From assembly GCA_902794125.1 (NCBI GenBank), contig CADBFX010000001.1, positions 26,371-90,370 on the forward strand: 64,000 bases of DNA. The letters run 5' to 3'. Below are positions 7,713 through 14,822 of this stretch, piece after piece. Below the pieces are notes generated by a model. It was not told where the DNA came from and made no database searches. It was given only the letters and a program-made list of their open reading frames with translations. The first letter of the stretch is position 1; each line of letters begins with the position of its first letter. The stretch comes from an uncultured Elusimicrobium sp. (GTDB lineage Bacteria; Elusimicrobiota; Elusimicrobia; Elusimicrobiales; Elusimicrobiaceae). A program made the translations under genes and the position numbers.

Positions 7713-8384
7713 TTATATTTCGTCCGTAATTTTCAATATAATGTGTCCCAACGGTTGCAACGCGGAACCTTTCCAAAGAACCTTTTTCCCGCGAATCTCT
7801 TGATAAATAACCAAGTTTCCTCGTTGCATTTTCGCCCGGCAAAATACATACTGTTGTTGTTCTGTTTTTGCCAAGACCGCCTGTTGAAACGACCAAGTTT
7901 TAGAAGGAACCACAAAATACAGTGTATGCTTATCCCCTGTCAATAAAAATTGTGCGCCTTTTGCTGTGTGACGAGGAACGGTCCACCATCCACGGACTTC
8001 TTGTTCCCGATAGGCAGGGAACTGTGCCGGAAATGATGAAAATACCGGTAGTGAGATACAGTTTCCGGTAGTTGCAACGGGTGCTTGAAAATTGTAAGCA
8101 CTGTAAGTATTTATATCATCACTATCCCGTAACAAATGCGGGGTTGCTCTCGGTGCCGACATTGGGTAAACCGTAGCGGATAAAAACAGGCGGGTCGTTT
8201 CGTAGGTATCTAATCCAAACAGTTGGCCCATTTTTGCAATATAGCCTTTGGAAGGGTGTCTTTTGCCTGTTGCCCACAAGGCCACCGTAGCGGTAGATAC
8301 TTGCAAAATTTTTGCCAACCTTGCCTGGGCTCCACGCAAAATTCCGTGGTTCCATTTTTCCAATTGTTTTTCAAATTTATTCAT
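7713..8384 (-). CDS. XRE-type repressor with a degenerate S24-like C-terminus
   Basis: 223 aa from the ATG at 8384, which has GGAGA upstream; an upstream extension would lie in the promoter region. Residues 18-55 (RGAQARLAKILQVSTATVAL, then WATGKRHPSKGYIAKMGQLF) form a helix-turn-helix of the Cro/CI type. The C-terminal half could be a LexA/CI dimerisation domain: AQFLLTGDKH sits where S24 repressors have the FxLxVxGDSM nucleophile, and GHIILKI resembles the end of the fold. The catalytic Ser is not conserved (GDKH), so self-cleavage is unlikely. It is divergent from the strong promoter at 8434-8463 and probably controls it. It could be the prophage repressor or a host regulator. Confidence 0.72.
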   Translation of the reverse strand: MNKFEKQLEKWNHGILRGAQARLAKILQVSTATVALWATGKRHPSKGYIAKMGQLFGLDTYETTRLFLSATVYPMSAPRATPHLLRDSDDINTYSAYNFQAPVATTGNCISLPVFSSFPAQFPAYREQEVRGWWTVPRHTAKGAQFLLTGDKHTLYFVVPSKTWSFQQAVLAKTEQQQYVFCRAKMQRGNLVIYQEIRGKKVLWKGSALQPLGHIILKITDEI

Positions 8385-8433
8385 CGGTAATCTCCTATGA
8401 ATAAAGATAGGACCTACTAGGCCCACAAAGCGC

Positions 8434-8463
8434 TTGACAAATGCTAACAATACTTACTATACT
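8434..8463 (+). promoter_or_regulatory. Strong sigma-70-type promoter next to the repressor
   Basis: TTGACA (8434-8439), an 18-bp spacer and TATACT (8458-8463). Direct repeats CTAACA lie within and after the spacer (near 8443 and 8462) and could be operator half-sites for the divergent repressor. The first nine bases TTGACAAAT are shared with the promoters at 10548 and 12441. Confidence 0.7.
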
Positions 8464-8469
8464 AACATT

Positions 8470-8652
8470 ATGAAAAACGGCGCTTTATCGTTTTTCAGCT
8501 TACCGGCGGAGTATTTTTTCCTTCCACTTGTAGGAGCAAACACTCATTACGGAGCAGTTTACTTACTAAACTGGAGCCGCGCCAGCGGCTTGCTGGCTCC
8601 GTTGCGCCAGAACTACATGTTTTTTGCCAAAAACGATGTAGTTTTATTGTAG
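8470..8652 (+). CDS. Short leaderless ORF or structured RNA of unknown function
   Basis: 60 codons starting 6 bases after the -10 hexamer (MKNGALSFFSLPAEYFFLPL onward), with no Shine-Dalgarno. The peptide has no recognised motif and its second half (SRASGLLAPLRQ) is encoded by a GC-rich inverted repeat (GGAGCC with GGCTCC near 8574-8600). The 3' end forms a hairpin followed by a T-rich tail. A transcript surely starts here. Whether it acts as a mRNA or as a small RNA is undecided. Confidence 0.35.
   Translation: MKNGALSFFSLPAEYFFLPLVGANTHYGAVYLLNWSRASGLLAPLRQNYMFFAKNDVVLL
8612..8649 (+). terminator. Terminator-like hairpin ending the short transcript
   Basis: ACTACAT (8612-8618) pairs with ATGTAGT (8636-8642), with an inner TTTTTG/CAAAAA stem after two mismatches. 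TTTATTG follows. It would end a roughly 180-nt RNA from the 8434 promoter. Confidence 0.5.
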
Positions 8653-8675
8653 CATAAAAAAAGCCTTTTGGGTTA

Positions 8676-8742
8676 GCAAAGTTAACTTTTTAGCGCGTCC
8701 GCCTTTATCAAACAGGAATTGAGATCCTAAAATTAACTTTGC
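8676..8742 (+). promoter_or_regulatory. Inverted repeat in the leader region of the permease
   Basis: GCAAAGTTAACTTTTTA (8676-8692) is an imperfect inverted repeat of TAAAATTAACTTTGC (8728-8742), separated by 35 bases. It lies 75 bases before the permease start and upstream of its -10. It could be an operator or DNA-binding site; GTTAAC is itself palindromic. Confidence 0.4.
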
Positions 8743-8805
8743 GCCCAACTGCTTTTAGAAGCATTGTCCGTTGTAGAAAAAGAGAAGAAGATTGTTTAAA
8801 TAAAA

Positions 8806-8811
8806 TATAAT
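8806..8811 (+). promoter_or_regulatory. -10 hexamer of the permease gene
   Basis: TATAAT ends 6 bases before the ATG at 8818, with no Shine-Dalgarno between, so this mRNA is probably leaderless too. Confidence 0.5.
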
Positions 8812-8817
8812 ATAAAC

Positions 8818-10206
8818 ATGAAATCTACTTTTTCTATCAACATCTACGGCCTGATTTTTTCCATCATGTTAGTCATGGCCGCTTTAACGTATTTGCTCCC
8901 TGCGGGCCAGTACCGCACGGAAGAACGGGACGGACGCGTCTACACTGTGGCCGGATCCTACGAGCAGGTACCTGCTAACCCGCAAGGCATTGGGGCCGTA
9001 CTTATGGCGCCTGCTAAAGGGTTTGAAAAATGTGCGGACATCATTGTTTTTATTTTCATTACGGGCGCAGTTTTTACCATTTTGGAACGAACGGGTACGG
9101 TCAATGCTTTTATTATCGGTACCAGTTATTTCTTTTCCCGAAAAGAAAAATTAAAAAAATTATTTATTCCCGTTTCCATGCTGCTTTTCTCCCTCGGAGG
9201 ATCGGTATTTGGCATGGAGGAGGAAACTCTCATCTTCATTCCACTATTTATCCCGCTGGCATTGTCCTTGGGGTATGATAGCGTAGTGGGGGTAAGTATT
9301 CCGTTCCTGGGGGCTTGGGTTGGTTTCGGCTCGGCTTTTATGAATCCGTTTACGGTGGGAATTTCGCAAGGGATTGCGCAACTTCCGCTCTATTCCGGGA
9401 TGGGTTACCGATTGATTGTGTGGAGTATCTGCACGCTTACCGTTATCGGTTTTATGATGTGGTACGGCGAGAAAGTCCGCAAAAATCCGCAAAAAAGCAT
9501 CACGTATGAAGCGGACCAAGAACGTCGCCGTAATTTACAACTGGATCGTTTTGAAAAACCGGAATTTAAACCCGCTCACATTTGGATAGCCACGGTTTTT
9601 GCGGCGGCGATGGCGATACTAGTGTACGGCGTGGCTAAAAAAGGGTGGTACATTTTTGAAATTTCCGGAGTCTTTTTGGGAGCCGGACTCATTTGTGCCA
9701 TCATTGGCCGCTTGAAATTAAATCAGACGACTGATGCAATTATTGACGGGGCGCGCAGTATGGTTAGTGTGGCCGTTATGTTAGCCTTGGCGCGCGCAAT
9801 CGTTCTGATTGCCAAAGATGGTTGTATTTTGGATACAGTGCTTAATAGCATTGTCCAAGCGATTGGCCAATTACACCCGCTACTTGCCGCGGAAGGAATG
9901 TTTTGGGCACACTCGTTTATTAACTTTTTCGTAGCGTCCGGTTCCGGGCAAGCCGTGCTTACTATGCCGGTTATGATTCCGCTTTCTGATTTGATTGGCG
10001 TCAGCCCGCAGTTATCTATTTTGGCTTATCAGTTTGGCGAAGGATGGACGAATGCCATTATCCCGACGGCTCCGGTTACGATGGCTGCTATTGGTATGGC
10101 GGGCATTCCGTGGCTGAAGTGGGCTAAGTGGAATTTCCCGCTTCAAATCATATTGGCTGTTCTTTCCATGTTGTTGTTAATCCCGGCGTATCTGATGCAC
10201 TGGTAA
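8818..10206 (+). CDS. YfcC/ArcD-like permease (DcuC-type fold)
   Basis: 462 aa, about 11-12 membrane helices. Start MKSTFSINIYGLIFSIMLVM followed by LTYLLPAGQYRTEERDGR, the characteristic start of the YfcC family (C4-dicarboxylate anaerobic carrier-like, PF03606): helix 1, then PAGxY, then a short loop predicted outside. Further family marks are GGSVFGMEEETLIFIPLF in the first half and ASGSGQAVLTMPVMIPLSDL with QFGEGWTNAIIPT in the second half, the two inverted-repeat halves of this fold. Members exchange or take up amino acids, peptides or dicarboxylates; the substrate cannot be told. Monocistronic with its own terminator. It lies between the repressor and the phage genes but looks like an ordinary host gene. 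Confidence 0.88.
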   Translation: MKSTFSINIYGLIFSIMLVMAALTYLLPAGQYRTEERDGRVYTVAGSYEQVPANPQGIGAVLMAPAKGFEKCADIIVFIFITGAVFTILERTGTVNAFIIGTSYFFSRKEKLKKLFIPVSMLLFSLGGSVFGMEEETLIFIPLFIPLALSLGYDSVVGVSIPFLGAWVGFGSAFMNPFTVGISQGIAQLPLYSGMGYRLIVWSICTLTVIGFMMWYGEKVRKNPQKSITYEADQERRRNLQLDRFEKPEFKPAHIWIATVFAAAMAILVYGVAKKGWYIFEISGVFLGAGLICAIIGRLKLNQTTDAIIDGARSMVSVAVMLALARAIVLIAKDGCILDTVLNSIVQAIGQLHPLLAAEGMFWAHSFINFFVASGSGQAVLTMPVMIPLSDLIGVSPQLSILAYQFGEGWTNAIIPTAPVTMAAIGMAGIPWLKWAKWNFPLQIILAVLSMLLLIPAYLMHW

Positions 10207-10230
10207 CACTTCTTTAAACCATGCTTTACA

Positions 10231-10254
10231 GAGCCCCGCCCGGGGCTCTTTTTT
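10231..10254 (+). terminator. Rho-independent terminator of the permease gene
   Basis: GAGCCCCG/CGGGGCTC stem (10231-10238 with 10241-10248) with a 2-base loop followed by six T. It marks the left limit of the phage-like cluster. Confidence 0.9.
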
Positions 10255-10551
10255 ATGTCATTATCCTTAAAAATTGATTTGGAAAACCGTATTTTTGCGC
10301 GGGCCGCTTTTTTGCATGTGCATATAGAGGAAAGAAGCGGCACATGGCGTGCGTCGTCGGAAAAAGATGCGTATTTAAATGCTTTGTTGCGAGTCTATAA
10401 TCAGTTTTTCTCAAGCCCTTCCGTTCCGGAAGATAGAAGTGATTGGCAAAATTTTTGGAGAGAATTTAAGCGCCAACGGCCTTTTGCCGGGGGCGTAAAA
10501 AATGGGTGGATATTACCGCTTGTTTCAGTAAATGAGAAGAAAAAATATTGA
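10255..10551 (+). CDS. Hypothetical protein at the left edge of the phage cluster
   Basis: 98 aa (MSLSLKIDLENRIFARAAFL onward), charged, with Trp/Phe-rich segments (DWQNFWREFKRQRPF) and no membrane helix or signal peptide. The ATG follows the T-run of the permease terminator directly, so there is no room for a Shine-Dalgarno and only read-through or an internal promoter would transcribe it. Its stop codon overlaps the -35 of the next promoter. I do not recognise it. It may be a real small phage gene or a chance frame; composition favours a real protein. Confidence 0.45.
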   Translation: MSLSLKIDLENRIFARAAFLHVHIEERSGTWRASSEKDAYLNALLRVYNQFFSSPSVPEDRSDWQNFWREFKRQRPFAGGVKNGWILPLVSVNEKKKY

Positions 10552-10577
10552 CAAATATAACTCATTTATGCTATAAT
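10548..10577 (+). promoter_or_regulatory. Strong promoter in front of the terminase genes
   Basis: TTGACA (10548-10553), an 18-bp spacer and TATAAT (10572-10577). The whole element is nearly identical to the one at 12441-12470, including CATTTATG-type spacer bases, so both are probably read or repressed by the same factor. Confidence 0.75.
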
Positions 10578-10586
10578 AAATATATT

Positions 10587-10619
10587 ACAAAACACTACGA
10601 GCGGTTTTGTATTTTTTTT
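10587..10619 (+). terminator. Attenuator-like hairpin directly after the promoter
   Basis: ACAAAAC (10587-10593) pairs with GTTTTGT (10604-10610), followed by A and eight T. It begins within a few bases of the expected transcription start and 48 bases before terS. As an AT-rich stem it would be a weak, possibly regulated, terminator. Confidence 0.45.
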
Positions 10620-10666
10620 ATCCTCTGTTTCCCTCATTTATCTGGTTTTCCTTGGAGTATTCTTTC

Positions 10667-11113
10667 ATGCCTGCCGATAAAATCGCCAAGCGCGCTGTTG
10701 CCGCGGAACGCAAACGTCCGACGTTAAAATACCAGCCGGAATTTTGCGAAAAGTTACTTGCTTTTTTTGATGTGCCGCCGTTTCGCGTAACGGAAGTAAT
10801 GAAACGTGACGGGAGTATTTCACTGGTAGAAACAGCTGCCGAACTACCCACCTTTGCCGCTTTTGCAAAACAACTGGGTACTACATGCGAGGTTTTATTC
10901 TCTTGGGAAAAGAAACATCCTGCTTTTAAAGAGGCCGCGCAAAAAGCCCGCGATTTGCAAAGCAATATCCTCATCCAGAACAGTTTACGCGGAAATTATT
11001 CCGCTTCGTTTGCCGTGTTTACGGCTAAAAACTTGCTGGGTTGGAAAGACGGTAAAGAACCAAGTGAAACCAACGGTACATTGATTGTGAAATGGGAAGA
11101 TAGTGATGAATAA
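10667..11113 (+). CDS. Small terminase subunit (TerS-like)
   Basis: 148 aa from the ATG at 10667, which has TTGGAG upstream. Basic N-terminus, then a helix-turn-helix-like region (FAKQLGTTCEVLFSWEKKHP, residues 70-92) followed by FKEAAQKARDLQSNIL and SLRGNYSASFAVFTAKNLLG. This is the usual end of small terminase/DNA-packaging proteins, where AKNxxGWKD precedes an acidic tail. It recognises phage DNA and loads it on the large terminase. It overlaps the next gene by 8 bases. The family resemblance is by motif; sequence identity is unknown. Confidence 0.8.
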   Translation: MPADKIAKRAVAAERKRPTLKYQPEFCEKLLAFFDVPPFRVTEVMKRDGSISLVETAAELPTFAAFAKQLGTTCEVLFSWEKKHPAFKEAAQKARDLQSNILIQNSLRGNYSASFAVFTAKNLLGWKDGKEPSETNGTLIVKWEDSDE

Positions 11114-12413
11114 CACCGTCGTAATTGCCTATCAACCGCGCCCGGTACAACGCCGTATTCATGCAGCGTTGGATACGCACCGTTTTTGTGTGTTAGTTAC
11201 GCACCGGCAGTTAGGCAAAACGGTATGTGCCGTTAATCAACTCATTAAAAAAGCCCTTCAGAATAAAAAACCGCATGCCCGGTATTTTTATATGGCTCCC
11301 TTTTTAAAGCAGGCTAAATTAATCGCGTGGGATTATCTGAAACGCTATACTTCGGCTCTGCCTCATGTGGAAACCAACGAAACGGAATTGTGGGTCAAAT
11401 TGCCCAACGGGGCTCGCATTTGGGTGAGCGGGGCCGATAACCCCGATGCTTTGCGCGGTACGTATGCCGACGGAGTAGTGCTAGATGAATACGCTCAAAT
11501 AAAACCGGATGTGTTTGCGGAAATTATCCGCCCGATGCTTCTGTCGCGCGAAGGGTGGGTTGTTTTTATGGGTACGCCCAAAGGGCAAAACGCGTTTTAT
11601 GATTTGTTTAACCGGGCGCAAAAATTAGCCAAAGAAAACCCGCAGCTGTGGTGGGTGGGGGTATTTCGGGCTGACGAATCAGGCGTTATTTCTTCGCCTG
11701 AATTAGCCCGCATTGAGCAGGAAACGCCGGCCTCCATTTTTCGGCAAGAATACTTGTGTGATTTTACGGCCAGCGCAGACAATGTGCTCATTCCTTCCGA
11801 TTGGGTATTGACTGCTTGCCGTCGTTCGTATGCGGATCATGAAGTGCGTTTTGCACCCAAAATTATCGGGGTGGATCCGGCTCGCTTCGGCGATGACCGC
11901 AGCGTTATTTTTCTGCGCCAAGGGGTGCGGGCACAAATGCCACTCGTATTTACGCGGTTAGATCAAATGGCTTTGGCTTTCCACGTGGCCCAGCAAATAG
12001 AGAAAATTCGGCCGGACGGAGTTTTTATAGATGCCGGGTGTGGCGGCGGCGTAATAGACCGTCTGCGGCAACTGGGCTTTACAGTGACGGAAGTTGCCTT
12101 TGGGGGAACTCCTTTACACGCCGGACAATATGCCAATAAACGGGCCGAAATGTGGGGGGAAATGGCCCGCTGGATTCAGACGGTGGGAGCGTTGCCGGAT
12201 TGTAGTGAATTAAAAAATGATTTGTGCCAAGTAACGTATGATTATGATGTGGCGGGAAAGTTGCGGCTGGAGCCCAAGGAAAAACTAAAAGCCCGTTGCG
12301 GCAAAAGCCCTGACCTGGCCGATGCGTTGGCACTCACCTTCGCCGCGCCCGTCCGGGCGCGCGGGCAGGTAGAAACGGCCGAATTTGCCAAAAGTGAATA
12401 CGAAATTTTATAA
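11106..12413 (+). CDS. Large terminase subunit (TerL)
   Basis: 435 aa. ATPase part: adenine-binding Q10-x-R (YQPRPVQRR), Walker A THRQLGKT (32-39), Walker B VVLDEYAQ (near 120), coupling motif MGTPKGQN (near 157). Nuclease part: IIGVDPARFGDDRSVIF (near 258), IDAGCGGGVIDRL (near 305) and DLADALALTF near the C-terminus, the three acidic positions of the RNase H-like domain. All motor and nuclease motifs are intact, so DNA packaging should be functional. It overlaps terS. After it comes a promoter copy and an antisense small gene, then the portal. Confidence 0.94.
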   Translation: MNNTVVIAYQPRPVQRRIHAALDTHRFCVLVTHRQLGKTVCAVNQLIKKALQNKKPHARYFYMAPFLKQAKLIAWDYLKRYTSALPHVETNETELWVKLPNGARIWVSGADNPDALRGTYADGVVLDEYAQIKPDVFAEIIRPMLLSREGWVVFMGTPKGQNAFYDLFNRAQKLAKENPQLWWVGVFRADESGVISSPELARIEQETPASIFRQEYLCDFTASADNVLIPSDWVLTACRRSYADHEVRFAPKIIGVDPARFGDDRSVIFLRQGVRAQMPLVFTRLDQMALAFHVAQQIEKIRPDGVFIDAGCGGGVIDRLRQLGFTVTEVAFGGTPLHAGQYANKRAEMWGEMARWIQTVGALPDCSELKNDLCQVTYDYDVAGKLRLEPKEKLKARCGKSPDLADALALTFAAPVRARGQVETAEFAKSEYEIL

Positions 12414-12440
12414 TTTGTCGTCGTAGAATAAATAAAATGC

Positions 12441-12470
12441 TTGACAAATAGCACTTATTTATGATATAAT
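12441..12470 (+). promoter_or_regulatory. Strong promoter between terL and portal
   Basis: TTGACA (12441-12446), an 18-bp spacer and TATAAT (12465-12470), a near copy of the promoter at 10548-10577. It would read through the antisense small gene region into the portal gene, giving a leader of about 340 bases. Confidence 0.72.
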
Positions 12471-12523
12471 AAAAAAATAGTAGTACTTCTATCCCCTGTT
12501 GTATTTCCCTTCTTTTTGACTCA

Positions 12524-12547
12524 TAAAAAAACTCCCTTTTCAGGGAG
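12524..12547 (-). terminator. Terminator of the minus-strand small membrane gene
   Basis: CTCCCT (12532-12537) pairs with AGGGAG (12542-12547). On the minus strand the hairpin is followed by seven T. A rightward transcript from 12441 would also pass through this hairpin with a CTTTTC tail. Confidence 0.75.
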
Positions 12548-12572
12548 CTTTTCAAGTTGTTTCCAGGTTGTT

Positions 12573-12752
12573 TTAAACATGCTGCATCATGGTTGCAATC
12601 GTGAGCAGTGCCACAAATAAAGCCGTTACAATTCCCGTAATCCACGAAGCATTCTTCTTGCTCATATTCGGAAACACTTTACGTGTGATAATATAAAACC
12701 CCGGTACGGCTAATAATACTACAAACACAAAAATTGTAATAAGTCCTGCCAT
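12573..12752 (-). CDS. Small two-helix membrane protein inside the phage cluster
   Basis: 59 aa, start MAGLITIFVFVVLLAVPGFY with Shine-Dalgarno GGAGGG 5 bases upstream, and its own terminator. Helix 1 spans about residues 3-21 and helix 2 about 36-54, joined by a basic loop (TRKVFPNMSKKNAS). It is transcribed against the phage genes, between terL and the portal, which is typical of a moron or an inserted host gene. A holin is conceivable from the topology, but a holin candidate already exists at 24820. Function unknown. Confidence 0.68.
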   Translation of the reverse strand: MAGLITIFVFVVLLAVPGFYIITRKVFPNMSKKNASWITGIVTALFVALLTIATMMQHV

Positions 12753-12820
12753 AATTCCCTCCTTTTCTACATAGTAGTAAATTTTACTTCTTTTATCTTC
12801 CTTACTTTTAGTTACCTTCT

Positions 12821-14368
12821 ATGAAACATACACAACCCGATTACATGCGTCTGTATGACGAACTGAAAAACGAGCGAGCCTCCTGGCTGCCCGTTTGGAA
12901 AGACCTCGGTGCTTATCTGGCACCTACGCGCGGTTTTTTTGAAGGGCAGTTGCCCAATAGTGGCCGCCGCGTTGACCATAAAACCTTGTTAGATTCCGAC
13001 CCGTGCCTGGCGGTGGAAGTATTATGCGCGGGGATGATGTCGGGGCTGACAAGTCCTTCCCGCAGTTGGTTTGACTTGTCGCTTGCGCCGCAGGAACTGA
13101 TGGAATTACCCGGTGTGCGGGAGTGGTTGTTTGATGTAAAAAAACAACTGGAAACTGTATTTGCTAAAAGCAATGTGTACGGCGTATTGCATGGTTTTTA
13201 CGAAGAAATCGCCGTATTCGGAACGGCTGCTTTCTTGTTGGAAGAAGACGTACAAAAGGGAATTCGCTGCCGTCCGTTTACGATTGGTGAATACTGCTTA
13301 GGTACGGACGGAAACGGACAAGTCAACCGCTTTGCGCGAGCCTTCTTTATGACCAAAGAACAGCTGATAAATACGTTTGGAAAAGAAGCACTTCCCGTCG
13401 TGTTACAACAAACCCAACGGGACGAAAATCGTTGGCACCGGGTGTATCATCTTATCTATCCGAATTCCTCCTATGACCCTACGAAAAAAGATAACCAACA
13501 CTTGCCTTATACGAGTGTGTTCTTCATGGAAAACAACCATGTTTTGCGTAAGGGCGGTTATTATGAATTTCCGGTGATAGCGGCTCGTTGGGAAGTCAAA
13601 AACACTTCGGACATTTACGGTAAAGGGCCGGGGTGGAAATGTTTGGGCGACGTAAAAATGTTGCAAAAAATGCAAAAAACAAAATTAGTTGCCTTGGATA
13701 AAAGCACCAATCCGCCCGTTATGGTATCGGCCAATGTACAAGGCGAAGTCAATTTGCTTCCCGGCGGAATTACCCGCTACAACGGCACTGCCGACGGAGC
13801 TGTCCGCCCGGCCTATCAAGTACAGCCGGATTTGAAGGCCTTGGAAGAAGCCATTTCTTCCGTGCGCGCAACGATTCGTTCGCAGTTTTTTGCGGATATT
13901 TTTCTTGCATTAAGCACGCAAGATTTTTCCAATAAAACAGCCGCGGAAGTGGCAGAACGCCACCAGGAAAAAATGATCGTGCTTGGCCCGGTGTTGGAAC
14001 GGTTGAAAAATGAATTGTTAGACCCGCTTATTCACCGTGCTATCCATCTGCTGGCCCGCCAAGGATTATTGCCTTTACCGCCGGAAAGTATCCAAGATTT
14101 GCCGCTTCAAATTGAGTATGTGTCTATGATTGCGCAAGCCCAAAAAGCAGCAGGAGTAAATGCGCTGATTCAAGGGCTCAACTATGCTTCTTTGATTGCC
14201 AAAGAACATCCGGAATTATCTTCCCGCATTGATTACCAATGTGCCTTGGAAGAAGGGCTCAAAGCGTTGGGAGTAGCTCCCACTCTACTCAAAACCCAAC
14301 CGACTACCGAAGAAATCCCCACCAAAGATGCCGTAATCCTTAACACGCCGCCAGACGCGTCCTTATAA
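12821..14368 (+). CDS. Podovirus-type portal (head-to-tail connector) protein
   Basis: 515 aa. The N-terminal region MRLYDELKNERASWLPVWKD, then LAPTRGFF, followed by LDSDPCLAVEVLCAGMMSGL and TSPSRSWFDL is the signature of the phage head-to-tail connecting protein family (PF12236) found in T7-like and BPP-1-like podoviruses. A central KGPGWKCLGDVKMLQKMQK segment and a Gln/Glu-rich C-terminus also fit. It forms the dodecameric portal at the capsid vertex. No Shine-Dalgarno is visible before the ATG. Length is normal for the family (about 500-550). Confidence 0.92.
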   Translation: MKHTQPDYMRLYDELKNERASWLPVWKDLGAYLAPTRGFFEGQLPNSGRRVDHKTLLDSDPCLAVEVLCAGMMSGLTSPSRSWFDLSLAPQELMELPGVREWLFDVKKQLETVFAKSNVYGVLHGFYEEIAVFGTAAFLLEEDVQKGIRCRPFTIGEYCLGTDGNGQVNRFARAFFMTKEQLINTFGKEALPVVLQQTQRDENRWHRVYHLIYPNSSYDPTKKDNQHLPYTSVFFMENNHVLRKGGYYEFPVIAARWEVKNTSDIYGKGPGWKCLGDVKMLQKMQKTKLVALDKSTNPPVMVSANVQGEVNLLPGGITRYNGTADGAVRPAYQVQPDLKALEEAISSVRATIRSQFFADIFLALSTQDFSNKTAAEVAERHQEKMIVLGPVLERLKNELLDPLIHRAIHLLARQGLLPLPPESIQDLPLQIEYVSMIAQAQKAAGVNALIQGLNYASLIAKEHPELSSRIDYQCALEEGLKALGVAPTLLKTQPTTEEIPTKDAVILNTPPDASL

Positions 14369-14473
14369 GCGTTACGGTCTGGGGCGGAGCGGAGCAAGAT
14401 CCGGTAGTTGTTCCGCTCCTAATTTACAACACATTCCGAGCAGGCGTCCCTACAAAAGCACGCTGCCGGATGG

Positions 14474-14506
14474 GGCAAACGGACGTGAGTGTTTCGTCCG
14501 TTTGCC
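14474..14506 (+). promoter_or_regulatory. RNA hairpin before the Bbp19-like gene
   Basis: GGCAAACGGAC (14474-14484) is a perfect 11-bp inverted repeat of GTCCGTTTGCC (14496-14506). It ends 7 bases before the ATG at 14514 and has no T-run. It could mask or position ribosome entry, or mark an RNA-processing site in the late transcript. Confidence 0.5.
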
Positions 14507-14513
14507 AACCCTT

Positions 14514-14822
14514 ATGAACGAAAAACAATTAAAAAAAAGATGTATTAGTGACTTGCAAACCGTTCTAAAAACGGTACAAGGCCGCCGTGTGTTATGGCGT
14601 CTGTTGCAAGCAACTCGTGTCCGCCAACACAGTTTTGTGCCGGGGGACGCGCAAGCGACAGCCTTTCATTGCGGGCAGCAAAGTATCGGGCTGTTTTTAC
14701 TCTCTGAAATTGAGGAGGCCGCTCCCGCCGCGTATTTGCAAATGCAGGGGGAATATAAGTCGGAAGTGTCTTCTCAACAAAATGAAATCGACCGTTTAAC
14801 GGAGGAATTAACCCATGCCTGA
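14514..14822 (+). CDS. Bbp19-like phage head protein
   Basis: 102 aa from the ATG at 14514. GRRVLWRLLQATRVRQHSFV followed by DAQATAFHCGQQSIGLFLL and a Glu/Gln-rich tail matches the small family of podovirus proteins named after Bordetella phage BPP-1 Bbp19 (GR-x-x-L-x-x-LL, then F-x-x-G-x-x-x-x-G). These are encoded between portal and scaffold/capsid genes, as here. The exact role in the particle is not established to my knowledge. The stop overlaps the start of the next gene by 8 bases, indicating translational coupling. Confidence 0.72.
   Translation: MNEKQLKKRCISDLQTVLKTVQGRRVLWRLLQATRVRQHSFVPGDAQATAFHCGQQSIGLFLLSEIEEAAPAAYLQMQGEYKSEVSSQQNEIDRLTEELTHA

Noticed and set aside
14474..14506. 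Perfect 11-bp hairpin as a terminator
   Set aside because: No T-run follows and the next gene starts 7 bases later, so it is listed as an RNA element instead.
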